Shown: positions 1-8,476, numbered from the stretch's first letter. The stretch is DNA of 60,051 bases from an uncultured Bacteroidales bacterium (GCA_902489445.1 CABTZX010000007.1:1-60051); one strand, 5' to 3'. Translations and numbers: made by a program. The notes: generated by a model not told the origin, from the letters alone.

Positions 1-86
1 ATAGAGTTTTTCCAGAAAGTCTATAGAGTTTTCCGAAAAAGTCTATAGAGTATTTTCCAAAAGTCTATAGACTTTTCTCCAACTGC
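1..86. repeat. 22-bp tandem repeat array, window edge
   Basis: The hexamer CTATAG begins at 21, 43 and 65, and a truncated copy sits at position 1, so the spacing is exactly 22 bp. Each unit reads AG..TATAG.GTTTT followed by an A-rich end. The array continues off the left edge. The layout (AG, then TATA, then GTTT, 22 bp long) resembles the arrays at 5481, 18001, 25023 and 32948, although the exact bases differ. It is non-coding as far as can be seen. Confidence 0.85.
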
Positions 87-480
87 ACCGTACATCCACC
101 CCGATACCTCCCATCCTTCATTTGAATATCTCCCTACTTCCATAGCGTTTCATCGTAACCTACACCTCGATATGCATAATCCTCTGCGCCAACCTCTCCC
201 TACTTCCGTCTCAATATCTGCTGCACTGCGATCGGCTTCACTGCGGTCAGCATAACGGTTCTACGGTAAAAAAGAAACGAATTGTGCGGAATCAGGTACA
301 TTTGCACCGAGCTCCGTTACCGCGGATACCGGCACCGACCGGCGAAGCGTACGCCGATCCGCCGGCATATCAACGGATAGTGCCACCGAGGGTGCCCTGT
401 CGGTACAGAATAGAGATGGGCGCCGAGCAGGGCAGAGATAGAAATACGGTGCGGGATCGGCACCAGTACTAATGCTTTCA
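87..480. other. Intergenic stretch without a recognisable gene
   Basis: Short open frames exist on both strands, but none has a credible start, a recognisable domain or a protein-like composition. The region is pyrimidine-rich at first and then GC-rich with loosely repeated ACCG and GATCGGCACC words. No promoter of the TAnnTTTG type was found here. Confidence 0.5.
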
Positions 481-632
481 AACGGAGGAGGCACGGCGGA
501 AAATACGGAGGAATGCAGAGGAGGTACGGAGGAAGCGCAGAGGAGATACGGAGGAGACGTAGCGGAGATACGGAGAAAAGACGAAGCAAATTCGGGGACG
601 ATAATAGAACGATACGGAGAAAGCAAGGAGCA
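481..632. repeat. 22-bp periodic purine-rich array before the GSCFA start
   Basis: The word TACGGAG recurs at 504, 525, 547, 569 and 613, with a degenerate copy (TTCGGGG) at 591. The spacings are 21, 22, 22, 22 and 22 bp. Units are rich in GGAG and run right up to the ATG at 633. The frame of the downstream gene stays open through the array and would add an Arg/Glu-rich 40-residue tail, which is why the longer start at 513 was rejected. Confidence 0.75.
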
Positions 633-1631
633 ATGAGGGATAACGAACGAGGAAGAAGCAGGAGCGTGGCGCTCTCCACGCCTGTGGAGCAGTGGAAGAT
701 GGCGTGTTGCGACAGGTCGCTACGCTACGGAATGCGGCTCATGTCGCTCGGCAGCTGTTTCAGCGATAACATTGCTCAGCGGCTACACGGGTTAGGTTTC
801 GACATATTGGTAAATCCGTATGGCACGCTCTATAATCCACTTTCGATTGCGCGCGCCTTGGAAGAGTTGCTCGATGCGGAACGGCACTACACCTGCGAGC
901 AATTGATTCAGGCAAACGGAGTATGGGTCAGCCTGATGCATCACTCATCGTTTAGCGATACGGATGAAGCGGCTCTGGTAGCGCATCTGAATGAAACGTT
1001 GGATCGCTCGAGGCTCTATGCGACGGAAGCAGATTGGCTTCTGCTGACGCTGGGCTCCTCCTACTGTTATTGGTGGAAGGCGAGCGGCGAGGTGGTAGCT
1101 AATTGCCACCGTTTGCCGGCAGAGCTGTTTGAGCATCGAATGGCATCGGTGGCGGAAATGGAGCTTCGGCTCACGGCAGCACTGGATAGGTTGCTGGAGC
1201 GAAATCGGTCGCTCTGCGTGCTGCTCACTATTAGTCCGATTCGCTATTTGGCATACGGCGCGGAGGGAAATGCGGAGAGCAAGGCGCGTTTAGTGCTACT
1301 CAAGGAGGCGCTCAAAGCACGCTACGGAGCGCGTTTGAGCTACTTTCCGTCGTACGAAATTATGCTGGACGAACTGCGGGACTATCGCTTCTACGCGGAA
1401 GATATGGTTCACCCGTCCGAAACGGCGGTTCGTATTCTATTTGAACGGCTTATGGATGGCTGGTTGGATGCGTCCGCCACGGAGGCATTAGGGACGGCTG
1501 AGGCGCTGCAACGCTTAGTTCGACACCGGCCGAAGGACAAAGCGGCTCACCGCGCACAGATAGAGCGTGCGGCATCGCTACTGGCAACGCGCTTTCCGGA
1601 GGTACAAACGGAGCAAATTCTACGAAGTTAG
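633..1631 (+). CDS. GSCFA domain protein (SGNH-hydrolase-like)
   Basis: This 332-residue protein carries the family signature GSCFSDN at about residues 40-46 and a later D-M-V-H-P-S-E segment near residue 260. GSCFA proteins are related to SGNH/GDSL hydrolases; the Ser in the first block and the late Asp/His would be the expected catalytic residues. The substrate is not known, and a carbohydrate or envelope ester is only a guess. No signal peptide is visible. The start at 633 follows a GGAG-containing stretch; an upstream ATG at 513 lies inside the 22-bp array and gives a low-complexity Arg-rich tail. The stop overlaps the stop of the convergent TonB receptor gene by 4 bp, so no terminator fits between them. 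Confidence 0.85.
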   Translation: MRDNERGRSRSVALSTPVEQWKMACCDRSLRYGMRLMSLGSCFSDNIAQRLHGLGFDILVNPYGTLYNPLSIARALEELLDAERHYTCEQLIQANGVWVSLMHHSSFSDTDEAALVAHLNETLDRSRLYATEADWLLLTLGSSYCYWWKASGEVVANCHRLPAELFEHRMASVAEMELRLTAALDRLLERNRSLCVLLTISPIRYLAYGAEGNAESKARLVLLKEALKARYGARLSYFPSYEIMLDELRDYRFYAEDMVHPSETAVRILFERLMDGWLDASATEALGTAEALQRLVRHRPKDKAAHRAQIERAASLLATRFPEVQTEQILRS

Positions 1632-4057
1632 AAGGCGGCGGAAAGGCGAATGTTGAGCTGCCGACGCGTGAGATAGTTCGGTACGGCAAAGATGTGGTTG
1701 TTCGCGTCCGTAACCCAGTAGTAGCCGCCCGCGTTGGCGTTATCGAAAAGATTGAAGAGATCGACCGATGCCTCTATATATTTGAATACATCCCACGCTG
1801 AGGCGCGGCGGTTGCGGGTACGCTCGAAAAGGCGGTAAGTAAGCCCGATGTCCACACGCATATAGGGTTTACCGGTAAAGACCGGTAGCTCGAAGCCGGC
1901 GGCAGGCTTGAATTGGGGTAATCCACCCGATAGCAAGCCCCTCAAACTGAGGCTTATGGGCTTAAAGCCCGGGAAGTAATCGCGGAAGAAAAGCGAGCAG
2001 TTGTACAAAGGTGCGTTGGGAAGCCGCATAGAGCCTATTCCGGGAAGCGTTTGGCGGCTGTGAAGCAGCGAAGCGGTCACCCACGAATCCACGCCCGGCA
2101 CGAACTCGCCGAAGAGTTTCAGGTCAATTCCCGCCGCATATCCGCTACCTACGTTGGCACCCATATAGCGGATTTTGACATTATCTACGCGATAAGGATT
2201 GATGTGGAACAGATATTTGAAGTAAACTTCCGCCGTGAACTTGAAGGGGCGCCCTGCCTGTCGGAAGGCATAATCGGCACCGGCAACCAAATGCACGGAG
2301 CCTTGCGACTTAATCTTTCGGTTAAGCGCCACATAGTTATTACCCGCTTCGTCCGGTACAATGGTGCGCAATTCCTTATAGAATGGGGCTTGATAGTACA
2401 AACCTGCGGCGGTGCGCAGCAATAAATCGGGAACCGCTTTGGGACGATAGGATGCTACCAAACGCGGACTTATAATGAATTCCTTGTTAAAGGACCACCA
2501 GGAGGCGCGCAAGCCGGGTACCAAGCGCCACTGCCCAAGCTGCATTTCGTTTTGCGCAAAGAGGGAAGCGCGCACCGAGTGCATACGTTGCGCCGAATAG
2601 AGATTGTAAAGCACTTCGAGGCGATCCTCGTAATGCGGCCGATTGTATCCGGCGGAATCGAGAAGGGTCCATTCGGATATATCGTCTTTTACCTGTTCTA
2701 TGCGCACATCAGCACCGGTTCGGAGCGTATTAAGCCGGTTCCACACAAAAGTTAGGCGGTAGGAGGCGGTCAGCAGGCGTGAATCGAGCTTATTGCGCCC
2801 ATGTTCCAGGTTACTACCGGTAGCGAGGGCTCCCAAGGATACATCTCCGGGGAGCGCATCTTGGCCTGTTTTGGCATCGCCCTGTAGGAAGTAGCTACCC
2901 TCGATATCATAGGTTTCGCGCTCACGGCTGCCAAAGAGCGCCACGCTGAGGCTATGGCGCACGGATTCGTTTTGCGTATAATCGACGGTAAAGGCGCCAT
3001 AAGCGGAGAGGAAGTTATCCTGCTCGCGCCCGTCGAAGTAGATGCGAAGCTTCTTCAGGTTAGTAGTTGTGCCGAAAACGGTCTCCCTCGTTTGAGGGAT
3101 AAAGGTATAATCCGTTAGCGATACGTTAGCAAGAAGCGACAGCTGCCACTTGGAGGAAAGGCGCTGCACCATATAGGTTTGCGCGTCTAAGTATAGCGGG
3201 CGGTACTCGCCTTTGGTTTCCAATGAGGAAAGCATGTTACGCCCATCCTTAAAGCGCACGCCTGTGATTTGCGAAAAACCACCCTTATGCGAGCCGATAT
3301 AGAGGTTATCGCCCTGCAATCCCAAGTCCACGGCGGCTTCAAACTGAGCCGGCTTTTTGTAGCGAATATCCAACACACTGGACATTTTGTCGCCATACTC
3401 TGCCGTAAAGCCACCGGCGGAAAAATCGACCCGTTCGGTCATTCGCGGATTAACAAAGCTGAGTCCCTCCTGTTGTGCGGAACGAACGAGCAGCGGACGG
3501 GCTATTTCCATTCCGTTCACGTAGATCATGTTTTCGTCGTAACTACCGCCACGCACGCTGTATTGGCTACTTAGCTCGTTGTTTTGCGTTACCCCTGCGT
3601 AGGTAGCCACCAACGCTTCCACGCCCGCCACCGGTGCTGCCGCGATGAGCACATGCTCGGGCTTGATCTGCTCCATACTTTTTTTGCGCCCCGTTGCGGT
3701 TACGGTAACGCCTTCCAAGGCGATTGCCTCGTCGGGCAGGGATACATCCAAACGGAGCGAATCCTTAATTCCGCCCGGGAACGGCTTGGTTACCGTGCGA
3801 TAGCCTATGGCGCTGAACAGAATTGCGGTGGAATCCTCTATCGGAAGCAGGGTAAAGCTGTACCGACCTTTCAGATCGGTAGCGCCACCAATCGCTTTTC
3901 CCGATAGTTTTACATTGGCAAACGGCACCGGATCTCCGTCGCGATCCGTCACAATGCCGTGGATACGGATGCGCTGCGCAGAGGCTTCCGGTATACAGCA
4001 TTGCAAAAATAGTGCCAAACCGATCAACAGGCACCAATGTCCTTTCATTGCCTTCAT
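1628..4057 (-). CDS. TonB-dependent receptor with carboxypeptidase-regulatory-like N-terminus
   Basis: About 809 residues: a signal peptide with a hydrophobic stretch (CLLIGLALFLQ) ending near ASA-Q; a carboxypeptidase-D-regulatory-like domain (from RIHGIVTDRDGDPVPFANV, about residues 28-115); a plug domain containing the S-V-R-G-G-S-Y-D-E-N motif; then a long outer-membrane beta-barrel ending in a hydrophobic AAF. Such proteins import large ligands through the outer membrane with energy from TonB; the ligand cannot be told here. No SusD partner gene is adjacent, so it is probably not a Sus-type glycan system. The longer open frame begins at 4153, but the signal peptide needs a start at 4057 or 4048. 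A TACTTTTG promoter element lies only a few bases upstream of 4057, so the transcript would have almost no leader. Confidence 0.9.
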   Translation of the reverse strand: MKAMKGHWCLLIGLALFLQCCIPEASAQRIRIHGIVTDRDGDPVPFANVKLSGKAIGGATDLKGRYSFTLLPIEDSTAILFSAIGYRTVTKPFPGGIKDSLRLDVSLPDEAIALEGVTVTATGRKKSMEQIKPEHVLIAAAPVAGVEALVATYAGVTQNNELSSQYSVRGGSYDENMIYVNGMEIARPLLVRSAQQEGLSFVNPRMTERVDFSAGGFTAEYGDKMSSVLDIRYKKPAQFEAAVDLGLQGDNLYIGSHKGGFSQITGVRFKDGRNMLSSLETKGEYRPLYLDAQTYMVQRLSSKWQLSLLANVSLTDYTFIPQTRETVFGTTTNLKKLRIYFDGREQDNFLSAYGAFTVDYTQNESVRHSLSVALFGSRERETYDIEGSYFLQGDAKTGQDALPGDVSLGALATGSNLEHGRNKLDSRLLTASYRLTFVWNRLNTLRTGADVRIEQVKDDISEWTLLDSAGYNRPHYEDRLEVLYNLYSAQRMHSVRASLFAQNEMQLGQWRLVPGLRASWWSFNKEFIISPRLVASYRPKAVPDLLLRTAAGLYYQAPFYKELRTIVPDEAGNNYVALNRKIKSQGSVHLVAGADYAFRQAGRPFKFTAEVYFKYLFHINPYRVDNVKIRYMGANVGSGYAAGIDLKLFGEFVPGVDSWVTASLLHSRQTLPGIGSMRLPNAPLYNCSLFFRDYFPGFKPISLSLRGLLSGGLPQFKPAAGFELPVFTGKPYMRVDIGLTYRLFERTRNRRASAWDVFKYIEASVDLFNLFDNANAGGYYWVTDANNHIFAVPNYLTRRQLNIRLSAAF

Positions 4058-4061
4058 AGCG

Positions 4062-4069
4062 CAAAAGTA
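4062..4069 (-). promoter_or_regulatory. TAnnTTTG promoter for the TonB receptor gene
   Basis: TACTTTTG on the minus strand matches the Bacteroidota -7 consensus TAnnTTTG. It ends 4 bp before the ATG at 4057, which predicts a leaderless or nearly leaderless mRNA, or initiation at the next ATG (4048). Confidence 0.5.
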
Positions 4070-4188
4070 GCCTTTTTGTGCCACAATCCCGTTCAATTGC
4101 CGTAATACGATGCTTTTAAACGCCGTTCGCCCGCACTCCTTCTTCCGGAACACGGGCGAACGATCATTTCCACTGTAGGGAGACCTTT

Positions 4189-5217
4189 TTAGCGTATACG
4201 CAAGGTTTTACCCTCTCTGATGGTTGTTTTGGTCGATATCTTATTGATTTTGCACAGCTTTTTCACGGGCACACCGGTCTTTTTGGATATACCGCCGAGT
4301 GTATCGCCCTTACGGATGCGGTACACTTGAGGCTTATGTGCCTTTTGTGCATTAGACTTTTTGTAGCTGTTCTTTGCGGAGCGAGCCGATGCATAGCTAC
4401 TTGCTGCGCGCGATGTTGCACCACGCCTAAAGGTATATATATCCCTCAGCGGCGAGCCGTTTGCAAAGTCGATGATTTGGGTCGGGTTAATATCGATTCC
4501 CATAAAGCGGCATTCAAAATGAAGATGCGGACCGGTGCTTCTACCGGTAGAACCGCCTAAGCCGATCGCTTCGCCGGCACGCACAACTTCGTTTTCACGC
4601 ACCAAATGGCGGCTCATATGTCCGTAAACGGTTTCCAACCCGTTGGGGTGGCGAATTACCACATACTTGCCGTAACCGCCGCCTTCGTAACCCACAATAC
4701 GCACTTTACCATCAAATGCGGAGCGCACGGTATCGCCCGTGTGCAAGCCGATATCCATCCCCCGATGCATACGCCCGAAGCGTTTCCGATAGCCATAATT
4801 GGAGGTTATACGTATCGCCCCGTCAAGCGGCATAATAAAGCCGTTGCAATCTATTTCGTAAGTGGCGGGGATTTCAGCAGCAGCACCTCCGGCAAACGGA
4901 TTTACGTAGCGTCCCCAGCTGTTTTCGCCATAAAGATCAATAGCGGGATACTCGAGGCTTTCCCTGAGGATAGCATCTTCAAGTGCTTCGTTCTGTTTCC
5001 GCCGTTTCTCATTAATTTGTTCCACCAAGCCTTTTCCATCAGCAAGCAACGAGCTGCTCGATAAGGAATCTGCCTTGTGGGTGTGAATTTGTGCCACCGA
5101 ATGTGGCAATTTGTCCGGTTGAATCCCGGGAATAAAGCTCTGCGCCGTAGCCGTTACATACACTGTAAAGCACGACAAAATGGTAACCGCTACCCTTTGG
5201 AGTTGTTTCATTGGCAT
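4189..5217 (-). CDS. Secreted M23 metallopeptidase with C-terminal LysM
   Basis: About 342 residues. A signal peptide near the N-terminus ends around TATA-Q. A helical linker rich in Glu/Lys is followed by an M23 peptidase core with H-R-G-M-D (about residues 151-155), a YGHMS segment and the metal-binding HLHFE (about 231-235). A basic Ser/Lys-rich linker then leads to a C-terminal LysM domain (Y-R-I-R-K-G-D-T-L onward). M23 enzymes cut peptidoglycan crosslinks in the periplasm, or activate amidases if inactive; here the HxxxD and HxH residues are present, so activity is expected. LysM would anchor it on peptidoglycan. The start at 5217 (or 5211) places Lys/Gln before the hydrophobic core; the open frame reaches 5286. 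Confidence 0.9.
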   Translation of the reverse strand: MPMKQLQRVAVTILSCFTVYVTATAQSFIPGIQPDKLPHSVAQIHTHKADSLSSSSLLADGKGLVEQINEKRRKQNEALEDAILRESLEYPAIDLYGENSWGRYVNPFAGGAAAEIPATYEIDCNGFIMPLDGAIRITSNYGYRKRFGRMHRGMDIGLHTGDTVRSAFDGKVRIVGYEGGGYGKYVVIRHPNGLETVYGHMSRHLVRENEVVRAGEAIGLGGSTGRSTGPHLHFECRFMGIDINPTQIIDFANGSPLRDIYTFRRGATSRAASSYASARSAKNSYKKSNAQKAHKPQVYRIRKGDTLGGISKKTGVPVKKLCKINKISTKTTIREGKTLRIR

Positions 5218-5480
5218 CAGTACTAACCTTGTTCTTAATATTCCTTCGGTCACGGCTCCGAGAAGATTGCCAATATCCTCTCGCAACCTAACCGACCGCT
5301 AATGTACACATTTGCTTTCGATCAGCCCCACTATGCATCCTCCCGTTTAATGTTATTTATGTGTTTTTAGAACAAAACCTGCCAATTTGACCGAAACAAG
5401 CCACGAGCCGGACAAATATTCCATCTTCTTCCTATGAGGCATAATCCGGCTCCTTAATAGCAACTGTTATTGCTTCCGAA

Positions 5481-5568
5481 ATGTATATACCTTTCCTTTA
5501 ATAGGTATATAGGTTTCATTCAAAACTTATATACCTTTTGACGCAAACTTATATACCTTTTTAGATGA
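5481..5568. repeat. Four-unit 22-bp array (TATATA type)
   Basis: Units begin at 5481, 5503, 5525 and 5547, exactly 22 bp apart. Each contains (A)(G/C)(G/T)TATATA followed by CC or GG and TTT. The array lies between the divergent M23 peptidase and der genes. The rest of the intergenic region (5218-5480 and 5569-5714) shows no gene or clear promoter; near 5595-5618 there is a possible weak hairpin GGGGAAA/TTTCCC. Confidence 0.9.
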
Positions 5569-5714
5569 TTAAAGGGAGTACAAACGCAGATCTATTGGGG
5601 AAAGCTCTGTTTCCCACTACAAAGGCGAGCGAAAAGGAGCAACTAACCCCTCGACGACGAGAAGTGAACAAACAGGCATGCTTCCTTGTTGTATAAACAG
5701 CGAATGCAAGTATT

Positions 5715-7025
5715 ATGGGACAATTAGTAGCAATTGTGGGGCGCCCTAACGTGGGCAAAAGCACCCTCTTTAATCGGTTAATCGGAACGCGGCAAGCCAT
5801 TGTGAACGACGAAGCGGGAACCACGCGCGATCGTCAGTACGGACATGCCGAGTGGACGGGCAAAGCGTTCTCCGTAGTGGATACGGGCGGATGGGTGGCC
5901 GGCAGCGACGACGTATTCGAAAGCGAAATCAACAAGCAGGTATCCATTGCCGTGGAGGAAGCCGATGTAATTCTCTTTGTGGTAGATGTGCAGGAGGGAA
6001 TCAACGAATTGGATAAAGAGGTGGCTCAAGTGCTGCGCCGGAGCGATCGGCCCATCGTGATTGTGGCGAACAAAGCGGACAACTTTGAAATAGGTATGCA
6101 GAGCGCCGAATTCTACGCACTCGGATTGGGCGATCCCTATCCTGTAAGCGCCATAAACGGCAGTGGCACGGGCGATCTGCTGGATCGCGTGGTGAGCCTC
6201 TTCAAAACAAAACCAAACGAAGATACCGACAAAGAGTTGCCGCGCTTTGCCGTTATCGGTAGGCCCAATGCGGGCAAATCCTCATTAGTAAATGCATTCC
6301 TCGGTGAAGATAGGCATATTGTAACGAACATCGCCGGCACCACGCGCGACGCTATCTACACCGAATACAACAAGTTCGGAATGAACTTTTTCCTCGTCGA
6401 TACGGCGGGCATTCGCAAAAAGGGCAAAGTGCAGGAGGACCCCGAGTACTACTCGGTAATCCGAGCCATCCGCGCCATTGAGTACTGCGATGTGGCCATC
6501 GCGCTCATCGATGCCACCCGCGGCATTGAAGCACAAGATGTAAACATCATTTCGCTTGCGCTACGCAACAGCAAGGGATTGGTGGTTTGTGTCAATAAAT
6601 GGGATTTGGCGGAGGATAAATCGCCGCAAGCGATACGTGTATTCGAAGCCGCCATCCGCGAGCGTTTGGCTCCGTTTACCGACTTTCCCATTCTGTTTGT
6701 TTCGGCACTTACCAAGCAACGCATCTTCAAGATATTGGAAACGGCAGAACAGGTTTACGAGCGCCGCACGCAACGCATTCCCACGCACAAGCTGAACGAG
6801 GTGATGCTGCCACTGATTGAAGCCACTCCCCCACCCTCTATTAAGGGGAAATACATCAAAATCAAATATGTAATGCAAATACCCACCGCGGTGCCCTCCT
6901 TTGCTTTCTATACCAACCTAAGCAATTGGGTGAAAGAGCCTTACAAGCGTTTTTTGGAAAATAAGATACGCGAGAATTGGGATTTTTCGGGCGTGCCGAT
7001 CAACATCTTTATCCGCGATAAATAG
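5715..7025 (+). CDS. der: Ribosome-assembly GTPase Der (EngA)
   Basis: This 436-residue protein has the diagnostic tandem GTPase domains. Domain 1 has GRPNVGKS (residues 9-16), DTGG and NKAD. Domain 2 has GRPNAGKSS from residue 182, DTAG and NKWD. A C-terminal KH-like domain follows. Der acts in the cytoplasm in maturation of the 50S subunit. The length matches the family. The ATG at 5715 places the G1 motif at the usual distance from the N-terminus. In many Bacteroidota der follows era; here era is about 33 kb away at 38780, so the pair is split. Confidence 0.97.
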   Translation: MGQLVAIVGRPNVGKSTLFNRLIGTRQAIVNDEAGTTRDRQYGHAEWTGKAFSVVDTGGWVAGSDDVFESEINKQVSIAVEEADVILFVVDVQEGINELDKEVAQVLRRSDRPIVIVANKADNFEIGMQSAEFYALGLGDPYPVSAINGSGTGDLLDRVVSLFKTKPNEDTDKELPRFAVIGRPNAGKSSLVNAFLGEDRHIVTNIAGTTRDAIYTEYNKFGMNFFLVDTAGIRKKGKVQEDPEYYSVIRAIRAIEYCDVAIALIDATRGIEAQDVNIISLALRNSKGLVVCVNKWDLAEDKSPQAIRVFEAAIRERLAPFTDFPILFVSALTKQRIFKILETAEQVYERRTQRIPTHKLNEVMLPLIEATPPPSIKGKYIKIKYVMQIPTAVPSFAFYTNLSNWVKEPYKRFLENKIRENWDFSGVPINIFIRDK

Positions 7026-7034
7026 GCAATGCGC

Positions 7035-7061
7035 CTCCTCCGCCTTGCTGAGGCAGAGGAG
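7035..7061 (+). terminator. Hairpin after der
   Basis: An 11-bp stem (CTCCTCCGCCT, 7035-7045, with AGGCAGAGGAG, 7051-7061) with one mismatch and a 5-nt loop starts 10 bp after the der stop. There is no strong T-run, which is common in this phylum. A single AGGTATATACCT palindrome, like a lone 22-bp-array core, follows at about 7089. Confidence 0.5.
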
Positions 7062-7116
7062 ATACACCAATCCGGACGGCTCCACCTTATAAAAGGTATA
7101 TACCTTTCCGATGCGC

Positions 7117-7419
7117 TTAGCCGGCATCGGGATGCATCAGCGATACGAACTCAGCGGGGGTGCCTAAGTAGTGCACAATGATGCGAACCATTTCGGGGCT
7201 CAGATAGCGAATACCGCGTCCATAGCCGGCATGCTCTAAATCGGTCAGTAGCAGTGGATCTCGGCGAATTAGTGCCGATAGCGACCGCGTGGCATTAGCT
7301 ACCGAGGGAAAGTACAGCACGGCAAGTTCCTTGACGCGGTACATACGAAAATCAAATTCCGGGAGGGAAGTGAGACGGCAAGCCGTTTCGGGCTTGCAAG
7401 CGACATTAAGTTCATTCAT
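7117..7419 (-). CDS. DUF4248 family protein
   Basis: About 100 residues with the pattern typical of DUF4248: F-R-M-Y-R-V-K-E-L-A-V-L-Y-F-P, then A-T-R-S-L-S-A-L-I, L-L-T-D-L, G-Y-G-R-G-I-R-Y-L-S and I-I-V-H-Y-L-G-T-P. These small proteins are found in Bacteroidota, often near HU-type DNA-binding genes, and their function is unknown. The start at 7419 (MNELNV) follows an A/T-rich leader; the frame stays open to 7509, but upstream codons overlap the promoter element at 7499. It is a single-gene unit. Confidence 0.75.
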   Translation of the reverse strand: MNELNVACKPETACRLTSLPEFDFRMYRVKELAVLYFPSVANATRSLSALIRRDPLLLTDLEHAGYGRGIRYLSPEMVRIIVHYLGTPAEFVSLMHPDAG

Positions 7420-7498
7420 AAACAATCGTTCTTTAATACAATAACTATATACATTCAAGCGCACTCTGCGCGACAACCCCGCCACCGAATGCGCTCTG

Positions 7499-7506
7499 CA
7501 AAGATA
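7499..7506 (-). promoter_or_regulatory. TAnnTTTG promoter for the DUF4248 gene
   Basis: TATCTTTG on the minus strand, about 80 bp upstream of the chosen ATG. It lies inside the longer open frame, supporting the shorter start. Confidence 0.55.
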
Positions 7507-7620
7507 CACTTTTCTCCCATTTTTCCCTTGCCGCTACTGCACCCCATCGTAGTTATAGTGCTATGCATTGGATCCGGTAGTACCGCCGGCACCTGTGTGC
7601 CCGTGATAACTAATGCTATT

Positions 7621-8000
7621 AGCTATCCGAACCCATCCGAGCCAATCAGAATCAATCGGAACCAATCGGAGCCAATCGGAACCAATCGGAAGCAATCGGA
7701 ATCAATCGGAACCAATCGGAGCTAATCGGAGCTAATCGGAGCCAATCGGAACCAATCGGAGCCAATCGGAACCAATCGGAGCCAATCGGAACCAATCGGA
7801 GCTAATCGGAGCTAATCGGATTAATTCCGATAAACTCTGATAAGTTCTGATAAACTCTAATTAATTCCTATAGCCTACGATACACTATAATACAGTTTAA
7901 TACACTTCGATACGTTTCGATACACTTCGATACAGTTTAATACGTTAGGATACGTTACGATACACTTCGATACAGTTTGATACACTTTAATACACTTGCG
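7621..8000 (+). repeat. Thirty-eight-unit 10-bp phased repeat
   Basis: From 7621 to 8000 the sequence divides into decamers without a single register slip. About 20 units are of the AACCAATCGG/AGCTAATCGG kind (7621-7820), then five of the TAAACTCTGA kind (7821-7870), then about twelve of the TACACTTCGA/TACAGTTTAA kind (7878-8000). T at unit position 6 and purines at positions 9-10 are the most constant. The period is close to one DNA turn. The array ends 16 bp before a TACCTTTG promoter. Positions 7510-7620 hold nothing recognisable. Confidence 0.95.
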
Positions 8001-8033
8001 GTTTATGCCGTGTGCTACCTTTGCACCGTCGCT
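7926..8033 (+). repeat. Left copy of a 108-bp long-range inverted repeat
   Basis: This segment, which includes ten GATAC-type decamers, the spacer and the TACCTTTG promoter, matches the reverse complement of 59944-60051 with only 3 mismatches by direct reading. The match probably continues past the right edge of the window. Confidence 0.9.
8016..8023 (+). promoter_or_regulatory. TAnnTTTG promoter at the end of the decamer array
   Basis: TACCTTTG, with a TTG at 7996-7998 in the last decamer at a -33-like distance (17 bp between). It points at the repeat-built ORF starting at 8067. Confidence 0.65.
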
Positions 8034-8066
8034 TTCGAAAAAGTGCATGTAAACAAATAGACCAAT

Positions 8067-8471
8067 ATGATGATGAAACCTACTTTATTACCCAACGAAC
8101 AAATGAGACACATAAATGGTGCGGTGAAGGCTGATGCGGCTGAACGGAAGAAAAAAAGACGCCCTCCGTTCCTACACCGAGTAGCGGAGGAGGCTGATGC
8201 GGCTGAACGAGAGGAAAAAAGATGCCCTCCGTTCCTACACCGACTAGCGGAGAACGCTGATGCGACTGAACGGGAGGAAAAAAGTTGCCCTCCGTTCCTA
8301 CACCGAGTAGCGGAGGAGGCTGATGCCGCTGAACGGGAGGAAAAAAGTTGCCCTCCGTTCCTACAACGAGTAGCGAAGGAGGCTGATGCCGCTGAACGGG
8401 AGGAAAAAAGATGCCCTCCGTTCCTACAACGAGTAGCGGAGGGCAGATTGATTATGGTGATGAGCGGATAA
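8067..8471 (+). CDS. Repeat-built 134-residue ORF, possibly a hairpin RNA
   Basis: No known family. After about 23 residues it consists of five tandem 21-residue repeats (63 bp each): A-D-A-A-E-R-E-E-K, then C-P-P-F-L-H/Q-R-V-A-E-E. The repeats stay in frame because 63 is a multiple of three. At RNA level each unit can fold: CCTCCG and CTAC pair with GTAG and CGGAGG around a 5-nt loop, leaving a 3-nt bulge. It could therefore be a protein with charged, Cys-containing repeats or a transcript carrying five similar hairpins. It has its own promoter at 8016. There is no signal peptide and no clear ribosome-binding site. It converges on the FabK-like gene with a 5-bp gap. Whether it is translated is uncertain. 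Confidence 0.4.
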   Translation: MMMKPTLLPNEQMRHINGAVKADAAERKKKRRPPFLHRVAEEADAAEREEKRCPPFLHRLAENADATEREEKSCPPFLHRVAEEADAAEREEKSCPPFLQRVAKEADAAEREEKRCPPFLQRVAEGRLIMVMSG

Positions 8472-8476
8472 GGGAA

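Noticed and set aside
261..679. Two minus-strand frames opposite the GSCFA upstream array
   Set aside because: Ser/Pro/Leu-rich translation of a purine-rich repeat; no signal peptide layout or domain.
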